A stretch of 37,648 nucleotides of DNA, from assembly GCA_021199475.1 (NCBI GenBank), contig JAJQHZ010000098.1, positions 1 through 37,648 on the forward strand, written 5' to 3'. Each line of letters starts with the position of its first letter. Position 1 is the first letter of the stretch. This DNA comes from Lachnospiraceae bacterium. Lineage in GTDB: Bacteria; Bacillota; Clostridia; Lachnospirales; Lachnospiraceae. The notes under the pieces were generated by a model, which saw only the letters and a program-made list of their open reading frames with translations, was not told the DNA's origin and did no database searches. Shown one piece after another: positions 24,746 to 34,227 of this stretch. A program made the position numbers and the translations under genes.

Positions 24746-26746
24746 TCAGGAAACGGCATCCTCCTGCTGTTCAGACAACTCTTCCCACCGGGAATACAGC
24801 TGTTCCAGCTCTTCCGCCACAGACGCCTTCTCAATCGACAGCTCCGTGCATTTTTCCACATCCGAAAATACCGCTTCATCCAGAAGCAGTCCGTCAATTG
24901 CGCGGTCCCGCTCTTCCAGCCAGGCAATGCGCTCCTCGGTCTTTTTCAGCTCACTCATCAGCCGCTTTTTCCGCGCCTGTTCCTCCTTGCGCCTGGCCCG
25001 GTCCTCCTTCGATGAGGATACGGTCACCGTGCTCTGGGGCGCAGGTGTATTCCCGTAAATCCGGGTCAGCTCTTCCACCTTTTCCAGATAGTAATCATAA
25101 TTTCCGATATAATTGATCAGGTTTCCGTTTTTCAGCTCCAGAATCCGCGTGGCCGTCTGGTTGATAAAATAACGGTCATGAGACACATAGAGAACCGTGC
25201 CGGAATAATTGCGCAGCGCCTCCTCGAGAATCTCCTTCGAGGTAATATCGAGATGGTTCGTCGGCTCATCCAGAATCAGGAAATTCGCCCGCGAGAGCAT
25301 CAGCCGCGCCAGCGCGAGACGGCCGCGCTCCCCGCCGCTCAGCTCACAGATCCGTTTAAACACATCATCCCCGGTAAACAGAAACGATGCAAGCACGCCC
25401 CGGATTTCGGTCTCTGTCATGTCCGGGTAGACATCCGAAATCTCATCAAACAGCGTTTTTTCCATATGCAGCTGCTGATGCTCCTGATCATAATAGCCGA
25501 TTTGAACACGGCTGCCAGTCGTCACTTCACCGGCATCTGCCGCTTCCAGCTCGTTGATAATCTTTAAAATCGTCGTCTTGCCGGTCCCGTTGTCCCCAAT
25601 AATAGCGACCCGCTCGCCTCTTCGTATATCAAAATCGAGATTGGAGAACAGAGGATTGCCCGGCCAGGATTTCGAGAGGTGCCGCACCTGCAGGACATCA
25701 TTTCCGCTGGCAATCTGAGGGGAAAAGCGCAGATGCATATCCGCATTGACCTCGAATGGCCGCTCCAGCACCTCAATTTTTCCAAGCATTTTTTCCCGGC
25801 TCTCAGCCCTCTTTATGGATTTTTCGCGGTTAAAGGATTTCAGCTTCGTAATGACCTCTTCTTGGTGTTTGATCTCCTGCTGCTGATTCAGATACGCTTT
25901 CCACTGAATCTCCCGAAGCTGCGCCTTTTTCTGCGCATAGTCGCTGTAGTTCCCGGAAAAGCTCATCACATGCCGGTTGTCAAGCTCAATAATTTTCGTG
26001 ACAACGCGATTCAGGAAATAGCGGTCATGCGCAACAATCAGCACCGCCTTGTCATAATTCAGCAGATAATTTTCCAGCCAGGCGATGGAATTCAGATCCA
26101 GGTGGTTCGTCGGCTCATCCAGAAGCAGAATGTCCGGCTCTGTCAAAAGCAGCCGGCCAAGCGCCACACGCGTTTTCTGCCCGCCTGAGAGTGTGCAGAC
26201 GGGCTTATCGAATTCCTCCTGGGCAAAGCCGAGCCCCTTCAGTACGCCGGTGACCTCGCTTTTGACCGCATAGCCATTGCGGTTTTCAAATTCCGTCAGG
26301 ACCCGATTATATCGGTCCATAAGTGCCTCATATTCCCCTTCCCCTGACGGCTTCGGTTCCCCAGAACCGGATCCGTCATGCCGACCGCGCAGCTGATCTT
26401 GCTCCTTCTTCGCCGCCAGCAGCTTCATCTGCTCCTCCATCTGGCGCAGGCTCTGCTCCATCTGCAGCAAATCCTTCTTCACATCAAGAAGCTCGGAATA
26501 AATCGATGCCTCACTGTTAACATCCTGATGCTGTCTGAGGTACCCGATGGTTTTCCCCTTCGCAATGGAAATCACGCCGCTATCCGGCTCCAGTTCTCCC
26601 GTGATCATCCGCAGAATGGTGGTTTTACCGGCACCGTTAATGCCGACAATCGCGGCTTTTTCCCGCTCTTCCAGATGAAACGATGCCTCAGAGACAATCA
26701 CATCTGTGCCAAATGCTTTCGTTATATTCTGACAGGAAAGTATCAT
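24746..26746 (-). CDS. ABC-F family ATPase
   Basis: Soluble twin-ATPase protein without membrane domains. ABC-F proteins act on ribosomes, either as translation factors or as antibiotic-protection proteins. The 666 residues contain Walker A GINGAGKT at 35-42, a first signature LSGGQKTRVALGRLLL with DEPTNHLD, an interdomain linker, a second Walker A GDNGTGKT, and LSGGERGRLALARLML with DEPTNHLD. A basic C-terminal coiled coil follows (about 570-666), as in Uup/YdiF types. A hydrophilic insertion (GRHDGSGSGEPKPSGEGEY) lies in the first domain. The ATG at 26746 has GAGG 5 nt upstream and falls 7 bp after the SH3 gene stop, so the two are co-transcribed. Confidence 0.95.
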   Translation of the reverse strand: MILSCQNITKAFGTDVIVSEASFHLEEREKAAIVGINGAGKTTILRMITGELEPDSGVISIAKGKTIGYLRQHQDVNSEASIYSELLDVKKDLLQMEQSLRQMEEQMKLLAAKKEQDQLRGRHDGSGSGEPKPSGEGEYEALMDRYNRVLTEFENRNGYAVKSEVTGVLKGLGFAQEEFDKPVCTLSGGQKTRVALGRLLLTEPDILLLDEPTNHLDLNSIAWLENYLLNYDKAVLIVAHDRYFLNRVVTKIIELDNRHVMSFSGNYSDYAQKKAQLREIQWKAYLNQQQEIKHQEEVITKLKSFNREKSIKRAESREKMLGKIEVLERPFEVNADMHLRFSPQIASGNDVLQVRHLSKSWPGNPLFSNLDFDIRRGERVAIIGDNGTGKTTILKIINELEAADAGEVTTGSRVQIGYYDQEHQQLHMEKTLFDEISDVYPDMTETEIRGVLASFLFTGDDVFKRICELSGGERGRLALARLMLSRANFLILDEPTNHLDITSKEILEEALRNYSGTVLYVSHDRYFINQTATRILELKNGNLINYIGNYDYYLEKVEELTRIYGNTPAPQSTVTVSSSKEDRARRKEEQARKKRLMSELKKTEERIAWLEERDRAIDGLLLDEAVFSDVEKCTELSIEKASVAEELEQLYSRWEELSEQQEDAVS

Positions 26747-26753
26747 CACATCC

Positions 26754-27485
26754 TCACTCCACGAACTGCGCACCGACATATCCGATGACGCCGTCAATCT
26801 TCACCTTCGTCCAGCCGCCCGGTGTCTCGAGAACCTCTACCACAGTGCCGGCTGAATAAACGCCAATCGTGGTATCATTGCCGTTTTCGTCCTCATAGCC
26901 CGCCTCACTGCGGAAATTGCAGTCGGCATTCAGCGTCGAATACACACCGGTCGATTCCACCGAAGCCGAAGTCTCCTCCGCCGCTTCTGACGCAGATGTA
27001 TCCGTCGATGTGTCTTCCGCCGTAACGTCCTCAATCACGATGATGCTTCCATCCACGGCCTGTGTCTGAGAATCCTGGCTGTCCGCCTCCGCCGCAGCAG
27101 CCTGTCCATCCGACAACGACTCATCGGAATCCTCCGTCTCCGCCTCTCCGGAGCTGCTCTGCACGATCTCCCCGGCAGCCGTCTGGACATCTGTTTCGGA
27201 TTCCTGCTCCGTTTGCGCCTCTTCGGTCTCCGCTTCCGTCTGTGCCTCCGTATCGGTTTCGGCTTCTGACTCTGTTTCCGTATCAGTCTCCGTCTCTGTT
27301 TCCGTCATCAACTCTGTGATGGCTTCCGTATCGTCTACAATCACCAGATTTTCATCCGCAATCTCTCTTTGTGAGCTTCGGTAGACATTGACTAAAATCA
27401 CTGCAAGCAAAATCAGCAGTGCGATCGCCAGCCCCAGAAAAAAGAATCGCAAAAAATTAGACGCCCTGTCATTTCGTTTCTTCAT
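26754..27485 (-). CDS. Membrane-anchored protein with acidic repeat linker and SH3b domain
   Basis: 243 residues. One membrane helix (about 11-33) after a short basic N-terminus suggests an N-in, C-out signal anchor. A Thr/Glu/Ser/Asp-rich linker of about 140 residues (TETETETDTETESEAETD and more) follows. The C-terminal SH3b domain (about 183-243) has NADCNFRSEAGYEDENG, GVYSAGTVVEVLE, GWTKVKIDGVIGYVGAQFVE. SH3b domains bind cell-wall peptides in relatives, so the protein probably spans the wall through its linker. GGAGGGG lies 6 nt before the ATG. It heads the run toward the ABC-F gene; the functional link between them is unknown. Confidence 0.85.
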   Translation of the reverse strand: MKKRNDRASNFLRFFFLGLAIALLILLAVILVNVYRSSQREIADENLVIVDDTEAITELMTETETETDTETESEAETDTEAQTEAETEEAQTEQESETDVQTAAGEIVQSSSGEAETEDSDESLSDGQAAAAEADSQDSQTQAVDGSIIVIEDVTAEDTSTDTSASEAAEETSASVESTGVYSTLNADCNFRSEAGYEDENGNDTTIGVYSAGTVVEVLETPGGWTKVKIDGVIGYVGAQFVE

Positions 27486-27566
27486 AATTTACCCCTCCGA
27501 TTCCCCTTATGAACCATGCAAAAAGGTTTCCGGCTCCCAAACCGGTCATCTTTTTTGTCCGCAGAT

Positions 27567-27584
27567 AAACGGTTCGCACCGTTT
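27567..27584. repeat. Dyad AAACGGT-TCGC-ACCGTTT
   Basis: A perfect 7-bp inverted repeat with a 4-nt loop in the 129-bp gap between the small membrane protein gene and the SH3 gene. It could be an operator or a weak hairpin for the upstream transcript; it is not followed by a T run. No good promoter for the SH3 gene was found nearby. Confidence 0.5.
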
Positions 27585-27614
27585 CTGACAAACACAATCA
27601 CCAATTCCGGACGA

Positions 27615-27968
27615 TTACCAGAATTTGTCGATTGCCTTCTTGGATTCGCGGCCGTACCAGATGCACAACACAAGAAAGACCACCATCGAACCCATTGAGA
27701 TATAAATATTGTAAAAGCCTAAAAAGTCCTGCACCAGGCTGATGCAGCCGCAGACGGCCGCCGCGATGCCGAACAATAGCAGCTTTGTGCCAACTGCCTG
27801 AATATAGCCTTCCACGTCCTTGCACTTTTCAACCGCGAGATCCTTCGGAAGCATCATATTCTGCCGCAGCTTCCGGGTCCTCACCATATACAGATACTGG
27901 GCAATCACATAAATCCCGCATCCAGCCACAAAAACATCAATCAAAATATAAAAGGAATTGTCCGTCAT
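27615..27968 (-). CDS. Small integral membrane protein, function unknown
   Basis: 117 residues with three hydrophobic segments: about 5-28 (FYILIDVFVAGCGIYVIAQYL), 60-80 (TKLLLFGIAAAVCGCISLVQ) and 84-104 (FYNIYISMGSMVVFLVLCIWY). Between the first two is a charged loop with RTRKLRQNMMLPKD. It ends in a basic tail. I do not recognise a family with a known role. Its ATG overlaps the thrC stop (ATGA), so it is translationally coupled to thrC. Confidence 0.82.
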   Translation of the reverse strand: MTDNSFYILIDVFVAGCGIYVIAQYLYMVRTRKLRQNMMLPKDLAVEKCKDVEGYIQAVGTKLLLFGIAAAVCGCISLVQDFLGFYNIYISMGSMVVFLVLCIWYGRESKKAIDKFW

Positions 27969-29470
27969 TTCTCCGTTCCCCCTTCCGAAATGAGGAATCG
28001 TCTGACTGCGGCTTTCATCTCGTCTTTTTCAATCACCGTGTCGTGCAGCACCGGAGCCGTGCGGATTTCCTCAATCGCGCGCGGAATCTGCGTACCCGCG
28101 ATCCGGTGCAGATCCTCAATCAGGGCAAAATCATCCTTCTCATCCGCCGCCCCGTCAATCGCCGCCATCACGCTGCGCGCAAACTTGTACGGGCTCGCAG
28201 TGGACGCAATCACTGCCGGTACGTCCCCGCACGCCTGTGCGTAAGAGGTATGATACACGCTCGAGGCCACGGCCGTGTGCGTATCGAGGACATAGCCACA
28301 TTCGGAATATACACGCCGGATCTCTGCAAAGGTCTGCTCCTCCGTCGCGTATCCGCCAGAAAAATCGCGCATTGCGTCACGCATTTCATCCTTCACCTGA
28401 TAGTGCCCCGTCTCCGTCAGCTCGCGCATCAGCCCGGCATTTTTTTCCGCATCCTTCCCTGCCGCGTGATAGATCAGACGCTCCAGATTGCTGGAAATCA
28501 GGATATCCATGGACGGGGAAGACGTCAGGACAAACTCCCGGTTCCTATCATACGTACCCGTGCGGAAAAAGTCATACAGGACCTTATTCTCATTCGAAGC
28601 GCAGATCAGCTTCCCAATCGGAAGCCCCATCTGCTTCGCGTAAAACGCTGCAAGAATATTGCCAAAGTTCCCGGTCGGCACAACCACATTCATCGGCTCT
28701 CCGGCTGCGATCACCTTTTTATCGAGCAGGCGTCCATACGCATACACATAATACACAATCTGCGGCACCAGTCGGCCAATGTTGATCGAGTTCGCCGAGG
28801 AAAAGCAAAAGCCCTTTTCAGCAAGTTCCAAAGCCAGCTCCCGGTCGGAAAACAGCTTCTTGACACCGGTCTGCGCGTCATCAAAATTCCCGTGAATTCC
28901 GATCACACAGGTGTTCGCTCCCTTCTGTGTCACCATCTGCTTCTCCTGCACCGGACTGACGCCATTCTTCGGGTAAAAAACGATAATCCTTGTCCCCGGC
29001 ACATCCGCAAACCCGGCAAGCGCCGCTTTCCCTGTATCCCCGGAGGTCGCAGTCAGAATCACGATCTCATGCTGCTCCTGATTCTTTCTGGCCGCCGTCG
29101 TCATCAGATGCGGAAGGATCGACAGCGCCATATCCTTAAACGCGATCGTCGCGCCGTGGAACAGCTCCAGATAATAGGCCCCTCCGGCCTCGTGAAGCGG
29201 AGCAATCTCTCTGGTATCAAACTTTTCATCATAGGCCCTGCTGATACAGTCCTTCAGCTCCTCCTCCGTGTAATCCGTCAAAAACTGCTTCATCACAGCG
29301 TACGCCGTCTCCTGATAGGACATTCCGGCAAGCTCCTCCAGAGAAGCCTCCAGCTGCGGAATCGTCTCCGGCACGAACAGTCCGCCGTCATCCGCCAGAC
29401 CTTTCAGAATCGCCTGGGAAGCCGTCACGCGAAGGGTAGCATTTCTTGTACTGTTATACATTAAATTCAT
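27965..29470 (-). CDS. thrC: Threonine synthase
   Basis: PLP enzyme converting O-phosphohomoserine to threonine. About 501 residues from the ATG at 29470, of the long bacterial type. It opens with MYNSTRNATLRVTASQAILKGLADDGGLFVPE. The PLP lysine is K112 in HGATIAFKDMALSILPHLM, followed by TATSGDTGKAALAGF and the phosphate-binding VPTGNFGNILAAF. The frame extends 31 codons upstream into promoter sequence and is trimmed; the ribosome site AAAGGAT is modest. A second ATG three codons inside is also possible. The promoter is at 29523-29551. No other threonine-pathway gene is nearby. Confidence 0.96.
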   Translation of the reverse strand: MNLMYNSTRNATLRVTASQAILKGLADDGGLFVPETIPQLEASLEELAGMSYQETAYAVMKQFLTDYTEEELKDCISRAYDEKFDTREIAPLHEAGGAYYLELFHGATIAFKDMALSILPHLMTTAARKNQEQHEIVILTATSGDTGKAALAGFADVPGTRIIVFYPKNGVSPVQEKQMVTQKGANTCVIGIHGNFDDAQTGVKKLFSDRELALELAEKGFCFSSANSINIGRLVPQIVYYVYAYGRLLDKKVIAAGEPMNVVVPTGNFGNILAAFYAKQMGLPIGKLICASNENKVLYDFFRTGTYDRNREFVLTSSPSMDILISSNLERLIYHAAGKDAEKNAGLMRELTETGHYQVKDEMRDAMRDFSGGYATEEQTFAEIRRVYSECGYVLDTHTAVASSVYHTSYAQACGDVPAVIASTASPYKFARSVMAAIDGAADEKDDFALIEDLHRIAGTQIPRAIEEIRTAPVLHDTVIEKDEMKAAVRRFLISEGGTEK

Positions 29471-29522
29471 CTCTAGGTCATCCTTTTTCTGATTAATTAA
29501 TTTATGACATTTCGTCCCCTGT

Positions 29523-29551
29523 ATCATATCACACGAAAAAAGCGGTTGCAA
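29523..29551 (-). promoter_or_regulatory. Sigma-A promoter of thrC
   Basis: On the minus strand, TTGCAA (29546-29551), a 17-bp spacer and TATGAT (29523-29528). The spacer and -35 overlap the terminator hairpin of the upstream SleB-like gene. Confidence 0.75.
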
Positions 29552-29575
29552 TAACAAATGCATCCGCTTTTTCTG
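29535..29575 (-). terminator. Intrinsic terminator of the SleB-like gene
   Basis: AAAAAGCGG and CCGCTTTTT form a 9-bp stem with a T run on the minus strand, right after the gene's stop codon at 29583. The far arm lies inside the thrC promoter. Confidence 0.82.
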
Positions 29576-29582
29576 TGCTTTT

Positions 29583-30386
29583 TTAGCTTACATAATCCTG
29601 AAAGGTGTAGTAGTCATGCCCTTCGTATTCGAACAGCCACACCAGACTGGAATCAAACCAGTACAGGTTCGAGAGATCTGCCGAATCACGTGCCACAAAG
29701 AACAGCGCGCCCTGCGAATAGTCCTCGCCGGAAAGCACCCGCTCCACCGCCTCTATGGTCTCATCCGTCACACTGCAGGAGTATATTCTGCCATCCGTGG
29801 TCGGCTGGAACTGGGAATCCTGCCATACGACATCATAAATCGTATCGGGGAAGTGGGAATCCTTCGTCCGGTTCAGCACAACGCCCGCCACCATCATCTT
29901 GCTTACAATATCCGAACCGGTCGCCTCAGCCTCGACAATCCGCAGTAACGTGTAGTAATCGGTCTCAGACATCTGATTGTTCTCCACCGTCTGTACAGCG
30001 AGATAGCCAAGCCTTCTGGCTGTCGACGTGGACTGCGAAAATGATGATTTCCGAATCGCTCTCCTGTCTACACCGCTGGCCCCCGCCAGCACCTCGTCTT
30101 CTGAATCCGCCACGCTCACCACTCTGGTCTCGTCCGAGTAGCGTTCCATGTCTGCCACACCATTTACCACGCCCATCAGTCCGGCCTGCACTTCATGGGT
30201 TTTCCCATCCTCCGCAGACGAACTTACCGCGTACACCACGCCGGTATCCCCGACATGAACCTCTGAAATCATCCATGTAATACAGCCGGTCAGGAAAATA
30301 CCAAGCAGCAGCAGCACCGCTGCTCTCAGGCACTGCCAGAATTTCATAAGGCGAATCAAAGACCTTTTTCCGTTTACTAACAGCAT
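29583..30386 (-). CDS. SleB-like cell wall hydrolase (Hydrolase_2), membrane anchored
   Basis: 267 residues from the ATG at 30386, chosen because GGAG (30394-30397) is 7 nt upstream; 30 more in-frame codons reach a GTG without a ribosome site. A membrane helix (about 20-42) anchors the protein outside. The C-terminal half is the Hydrolase_2 fold of SleB/CwlJ: LLRIVEAEATGSD with probable catalytic E152, then VAGVVLNRTKDSHFPDTIYDVVWQDSQFQPTTDGRI. The N-terminal peptidoglycan-binding domain of true SleB is absent, replaced by a stretch of about 90 unrecognised residues. In Bacillus, SleB degrades spore cortex, but here the promoter is a perfect vegetative type, so a growth-phase wall role is possible. 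Confidence 0.9.
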   Translation of the reverse strand: MLLVNGKRSLIRLMKFWQCLRAAVLLLLGIFLTGCITWMISEVHVGDTGVVYAVSSSAEDGKTHEVQAGLMGVVNGVADMERYSDETRVVSVADSEDEVLAGASGVDRRAIRKSSFSQSTSTARRLGYLAVQTVENNQMSETDYYTLLRIVEAEATGSDIVSKMMVAGVVLNRTKDSHFPDTIYDVVWQDSQFQPTTDGRIYSCSVTDETIEAVERVLSGEDYSQGALFFVARDSADLSNLYWFDSSLVWLFEYEGHDYYTFQDYVS

Positions 30387-30414
30387 ATAAACTCTCCTGT
30401 GCATCTGACTTCGC

Positions 30415-30440
30415 TCGATCCGTCTCCCCATCGGGATCGA
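30415..30440 (-). promoter_or_regulatory. Hairpin in the SleB-like gene leader
   Basis: TCGATCC and GGATCGA form a 7-bp stem around a 12-nt loop, within the leader of about 90 nt. It is visible as an inverted repeat only; no known regulatory RNA was recognised. Confidence 0.35.
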
Positions 30441-30484
30441 TATGTGCCCCTTATTGTTTATACCCGCCGCGTTCACGTACTTGT

Positions 30485-30513
30485 ATTATAAAGGTCTGTA
30501 CTCCATATGTCAA
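30485..30513 (-). promoter_or_regulatory. Perfect sigma-A promoter of the SleB-like gene
   Basis: On the minus strand, TTGACA (30508-30513), a 17-bp spacer and TATAAT (30485-30490). Both hexamers match consensus exactly. Confidence 0.9.
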
Positions 30514-30544
30514 CACTTTTTTCATAAATTTGTAATATTTTCGT

Positions 30545-30573
30545 TTGACAAGTAACTTCTCTTTTTGTATTAT
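30545..30573 (+). promoter_or_regulatory. Orphan rightward sigma-A promoter
   Basis: TTGACA (30545-30550), a 17-bp spacer and TATTAT (30568-30573) on the plus strand. It is divergent from the promoter at 30485. No plus-strand gene follows; it would transcribe the AT-rich gap and, if not stopped, run antisense into eno. Confidence 0.6.
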
Positions 30574-30578
30574 TTCGA

Positions 30579-30827
30579 GTTTTTTCCTTCGTTTTTTGCT
30601 CTATTATGGAATGTTTTGCCGTATTTTCAGAGTTTTGCCACTTACTTTCGCTTCTGTCTGCTCCGGTTCAATTCTCTAAATTTGCTTAATTTTCGCGTTT
30701 TTTTGTTCTTTTTGGCAAATTTAAGTTTCTTCTTTAACGCGTGTAATATTTGTGTAATATTTTGTAATATATTGTCGTATTTTCGCAGATACGGTACCTT
30801 ACGCAGATGGAAGGCACAAAATCATGT
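30579..30827 (+). other. AT-rich gene-free stretch between eno and the SleB-like gene
   Basis: About 250 bp, very AT-rich and pyrimidine-biased on the plus strand, quite unlike the flanking genes. It contains repeated GTAATATT-like units near 30741-30775, with another at about 30532. A 26-codon frame (MECFAVF...) has no ribosome site. No gene is supported; it may be a small RNA from the promoter at 30545. Confidence 0.4.
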
Positions 30828-30856
30828 AAAAAGGACCCGGAAGCCCCAGGTCCTTT
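30828..30856 (-). terminator. Intrinsic terminator of eno
   Basis: AAAGGACC and GGTCCTTT form an 8-bp stem with an 11-nt loop, followed on the minus strand by a T run. It is 20 bp past the enolase stop. Confidence 0.9.
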
Positions 30857-30876
30857 CATCATTTTATATCGATTCC

Positions 30877-32199
<1,323 letters not shown>

Positions 32200-32206
32200 T
32201 CAGACA

Positions 32207-32223
32207 GGTGAGCTTAGCTCACC
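32207..32223. promoter_or_regulatory. Palindrome in the eno leader
   Basis: GGTGAGCT, one base, AGCTCACC: a perfect 8-bp dyad about 17-33 nt downstream of the predicted eno transcription start. It could be a repressor operator or an mRNA-stabilising 5' hairpin. Confidence 0.6.
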
Positions 32224-32246
32224 CGGTCAGGTTTTACATCATCGGT

Positions 32247-32275
32247 ATTGTAACAAACCAGTTTTCCACTGTCAA
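32247..32275 (-). promoter_or_regulatory. Sigma-A promoter of eno
   Basis: On the minus strand, TTGACA (32270-32275), a 17-bp spacer and TACAAT (32247-32252). Confidence 0.85.
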
Positions 32276-32312
32276 GGCAGATTATGGAAAAAGACATCGA
32301 AAACCGCTAAAA

Positions 32313-32798
32313 TCAGCGCTCATACCGCAGGAAATGATACTCCAGATCGAAATACGTCTGCTCCTCACTGTCCGCCTTAATGTGCCAGCCCTCCAGTTTA
32401 TCCAGATCCGGGAAAAAGGCGTCCGCCTCAAATGCCTGATGGATTTTCGTGATATGCGCCGTCCTGCAGTACGGAAGAAACTGCCGGTAGATGCTCTCTC
32501 CTCCGATAATAAATACATCCTCATCCCGATAAGCTTTCAGCTGCTCCAGCGCCTCTTCAAGCGAATGAGCCACCGCTGCGCTGCGGATTTTCGCATGCGG
32601 ATTCGAGGTGAGCACCAGATTTGTGCGCCCGGCCAGAGGAATGCCGCCCGGAAGGCCCGCCAGCGTTTTCCGTCCCATCACAACCACCTTTCCCATGGTC
32701 ATCTCATGAAAAAGCTTCATGTCCTTCGGAATGCTCACCAGAAGCTTCCCATCCCTGCCAATCCCCCAGTTTTCGTCTACCGCTGCTATCAGGTTCAT
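32313..32798 (-). CDS. folA: Dihydrofolate reductase
   Basis: Reduces dihydrofolate to tetrahydrofolate with NADPH. The 161 residues match chromosomal DHFRs: MNLIAAVDENWGIGRDGKLL, the acidic substrate residue D26 in IPKDMKLFHEMTMGK, VVMGRKTLAGLPGGIPLAGRTNLVLT, and EDVFIIGGESIYRQFLPYC. AGAGGG lies upstream of the ATG. No thymidylate synthase neighbour is present. A candidate promoter is at 32900-32927, and eno downstream has its own promoter. Confidence 0.97.
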   Translation of the reverse strand: MNLIAAVDENWGIGRDGKLLVSIPKDMKLFHEMTMGKVVVMGRKTLAGLPGGIPLAGRTNLVLTSNPHAKIRSAAVAHSLEEALEQLKAYRDEDVFIIGGESIYRQFLPYCRTAHITKIHQAFEADAFFPDLDKLEGWHIKADSEEQTYFDLEYHFLRYER

Positions 32799-32899
32799 TT
32801 ATTTTCCCTCTCTTCACACCAGAAGCCCTCAGATCGATGTCACTTCTATGTTCTGAACAGGCTGCATACAGGATTACACGCAAGATACCGGCAGTCCAT

Positions 32900-32927
32900 A
32901 TTGTAATTCCTTGCGCATGATACGCAA
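32900..32927 (-). promoter_or_regulatory. Candidate promoter of folA
   Basis: On the minus strand, TTGCGT (32922-32927), a 16-bp spacer and TACAAT (32900-32905). The -35 is imperfect. Confidence 0.5.
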
Positions 32928-32946
32928 ACCCTTACGATACCTTCCA

Positions 32947-34083
32947 CTAATACAACAGCTTCGTCAGTGATGTGTCCTCCGCAAATCCGGAAGCATTATA
33001 CAAAAACAGCAGATCCGTATACTCATTCCCGTCAATCAGCGCGCTCAGCTCCTGATTGTAATAACGGATGTCCAGCACATCGATTTCATCAAACTCTGAA
33101 ATCAAAAACGGTACAAAGCAGTGTGCGTAGGAATCCTTAATCACCAGAATTTTCCGCCCCGTTCCGGCCTCTGTCCGGATCTGCGTAAGTGCGTTGTTGC
33201 CGCCAAAGAAGATGTCATACTTGCTTTTTGTCTCCAGCGCAGAATAATCATAGACACTCTCGAGAAGTTCTCCGTTTCCGTCCTTTTCCACCGTATACGA
33301 AGGCTCATCGGTGTTTCGGAACAGTTCAATCGAATCCGTCACCGTATGTATGCCCAGCTTCGACTGGATGGTTCCTTCAAAGGAATCCGTCACGGTCTCG
33401 ATCTCATACTGCTCCAGAGTCGGTGCTGCAAACCCCTGCGCGTTTGCCCAGGCCTGATAGACGTAAAACGCGCCCAGTGTCTTCCAGTGATGGTCCGTGC
33501 GGTAGTAAATCTCCTCCCCGCAGTGTTCCCAAAGAACAGAACCGGCATCAAACCATACATCCGCAAGCGCAGCTTCGATCTGCGCCAGATATTCCTCCTC
33601 ATCGTAAGGGCTCGCGAAAGCCGGCAGCTTTTCCCGCAAAACATCCACCGCGTTCGGTATAATCATCACGGTCATATGATCCGCGCCGAACTGCTCCGCG
33701 TACTTCTCCGTAAACTGCGCCAGAAGCTGAATATTCGTCTGCGCCTGCGCATCGGTAAACGTACCCGTATGCGCCTCGATCAGATAATCATCCTCCGCAA
33801 AATAAATGTCATTGCTCTGTGTCCGCCCGGCTGCCCGCTCCACCGTCGTTTTCAGAGCAATCCAGTCGTCCCGCAGCACAAACTGGTCGGTCAGATACTC
33901 CTCATAATCGGATTCAAAGCTTCCGTCCAGAATCGCCTGCAGCCGCAGTGCCGGCATCTGAGCGAGGGTACGGTTTTCCGTCTCCGAGTATTCCGAATCC
34001 GGGCTGATTGCAGTCACAATTCCGAATCCAAAAATCAAAATACAAAACAGAATAATGCTTCCCCAGGATTGTGCCTTATTCAT
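32947..34083 (-). CDS. DHHW-family exported protein, probable partner of the MBOAT acyltransferase
   Basis: 378 residues from the ATG at 34083 (AAAGGAAG 5 nt upstream); 33 extra upstream codons are rejected. One membrane helix at about 8-27 anchors it outside. The name-giving motif is RTDHHW with D197, H198, H199 and W200. KDSYAH near residue 310 resembles the serine block of AlgX/AlgJ and other SGNH-like fold proteins. AlgJ/AlgX-type proteins work with an MBOAT protein to O-acetylate exported polysaccharide. Here the MBOAT gene lies directly upstream (144 bp), supporting that role. The glycan is unknown. Confidence 0.9.
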   Translation of the reverse strand: MNKAQSWGSIILFCILIFGFGIVTAISPDSEYSETENRTLAQMPALRLQAILDGSFESDYEEYLTDQFVLRDDWIALKTTVERAAGRTQSNDIYFAEDDYLIEAHTGTFTDAQAQTNIQLLAQFTEKYAEQFGADHMTVMIIPNAVDVLREKLPAFASPYDEEEYLAQIEAALADVWFDAGSVLWEHCGEEIYYRTDHHWKTLGAFYVYQAWANAQGFAAPTLEQYEIETVTDSFEGTIQSKLGIHTVTDSIELFRNTDEPSYTVEKDGNGELLESVYDYSALETKSKYDIFFGGNNALTQIRTEAGTGRKILVIKDSYAHCFVPFLISEFDEIDVLDIRYYNQELSALIDGNEYTDLLFLYNASGFAEDTSLTKLLY

Positions 34084-34227
34084 GCAATCTTCCTTTCCCG
34101 CTTCCATCCATGCCGGATGTTCCCGGCAGACGGCATCGCCATTTCGAGTGATTCTGCCTTCCCGTTTTGCTTCGCGGGCCAATGCCGCAGGCTTTCAGGC
34201 AGGCCCGCTTCCTCAGACCGGTTTCTC

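Noticed and set aside
27785-29464. Open frame of 559 codons on the plus strand antisense to thrC
   Set aside because: Shadow of thrC; composition is Arg/His/Leu-rich with no recognisable motif.
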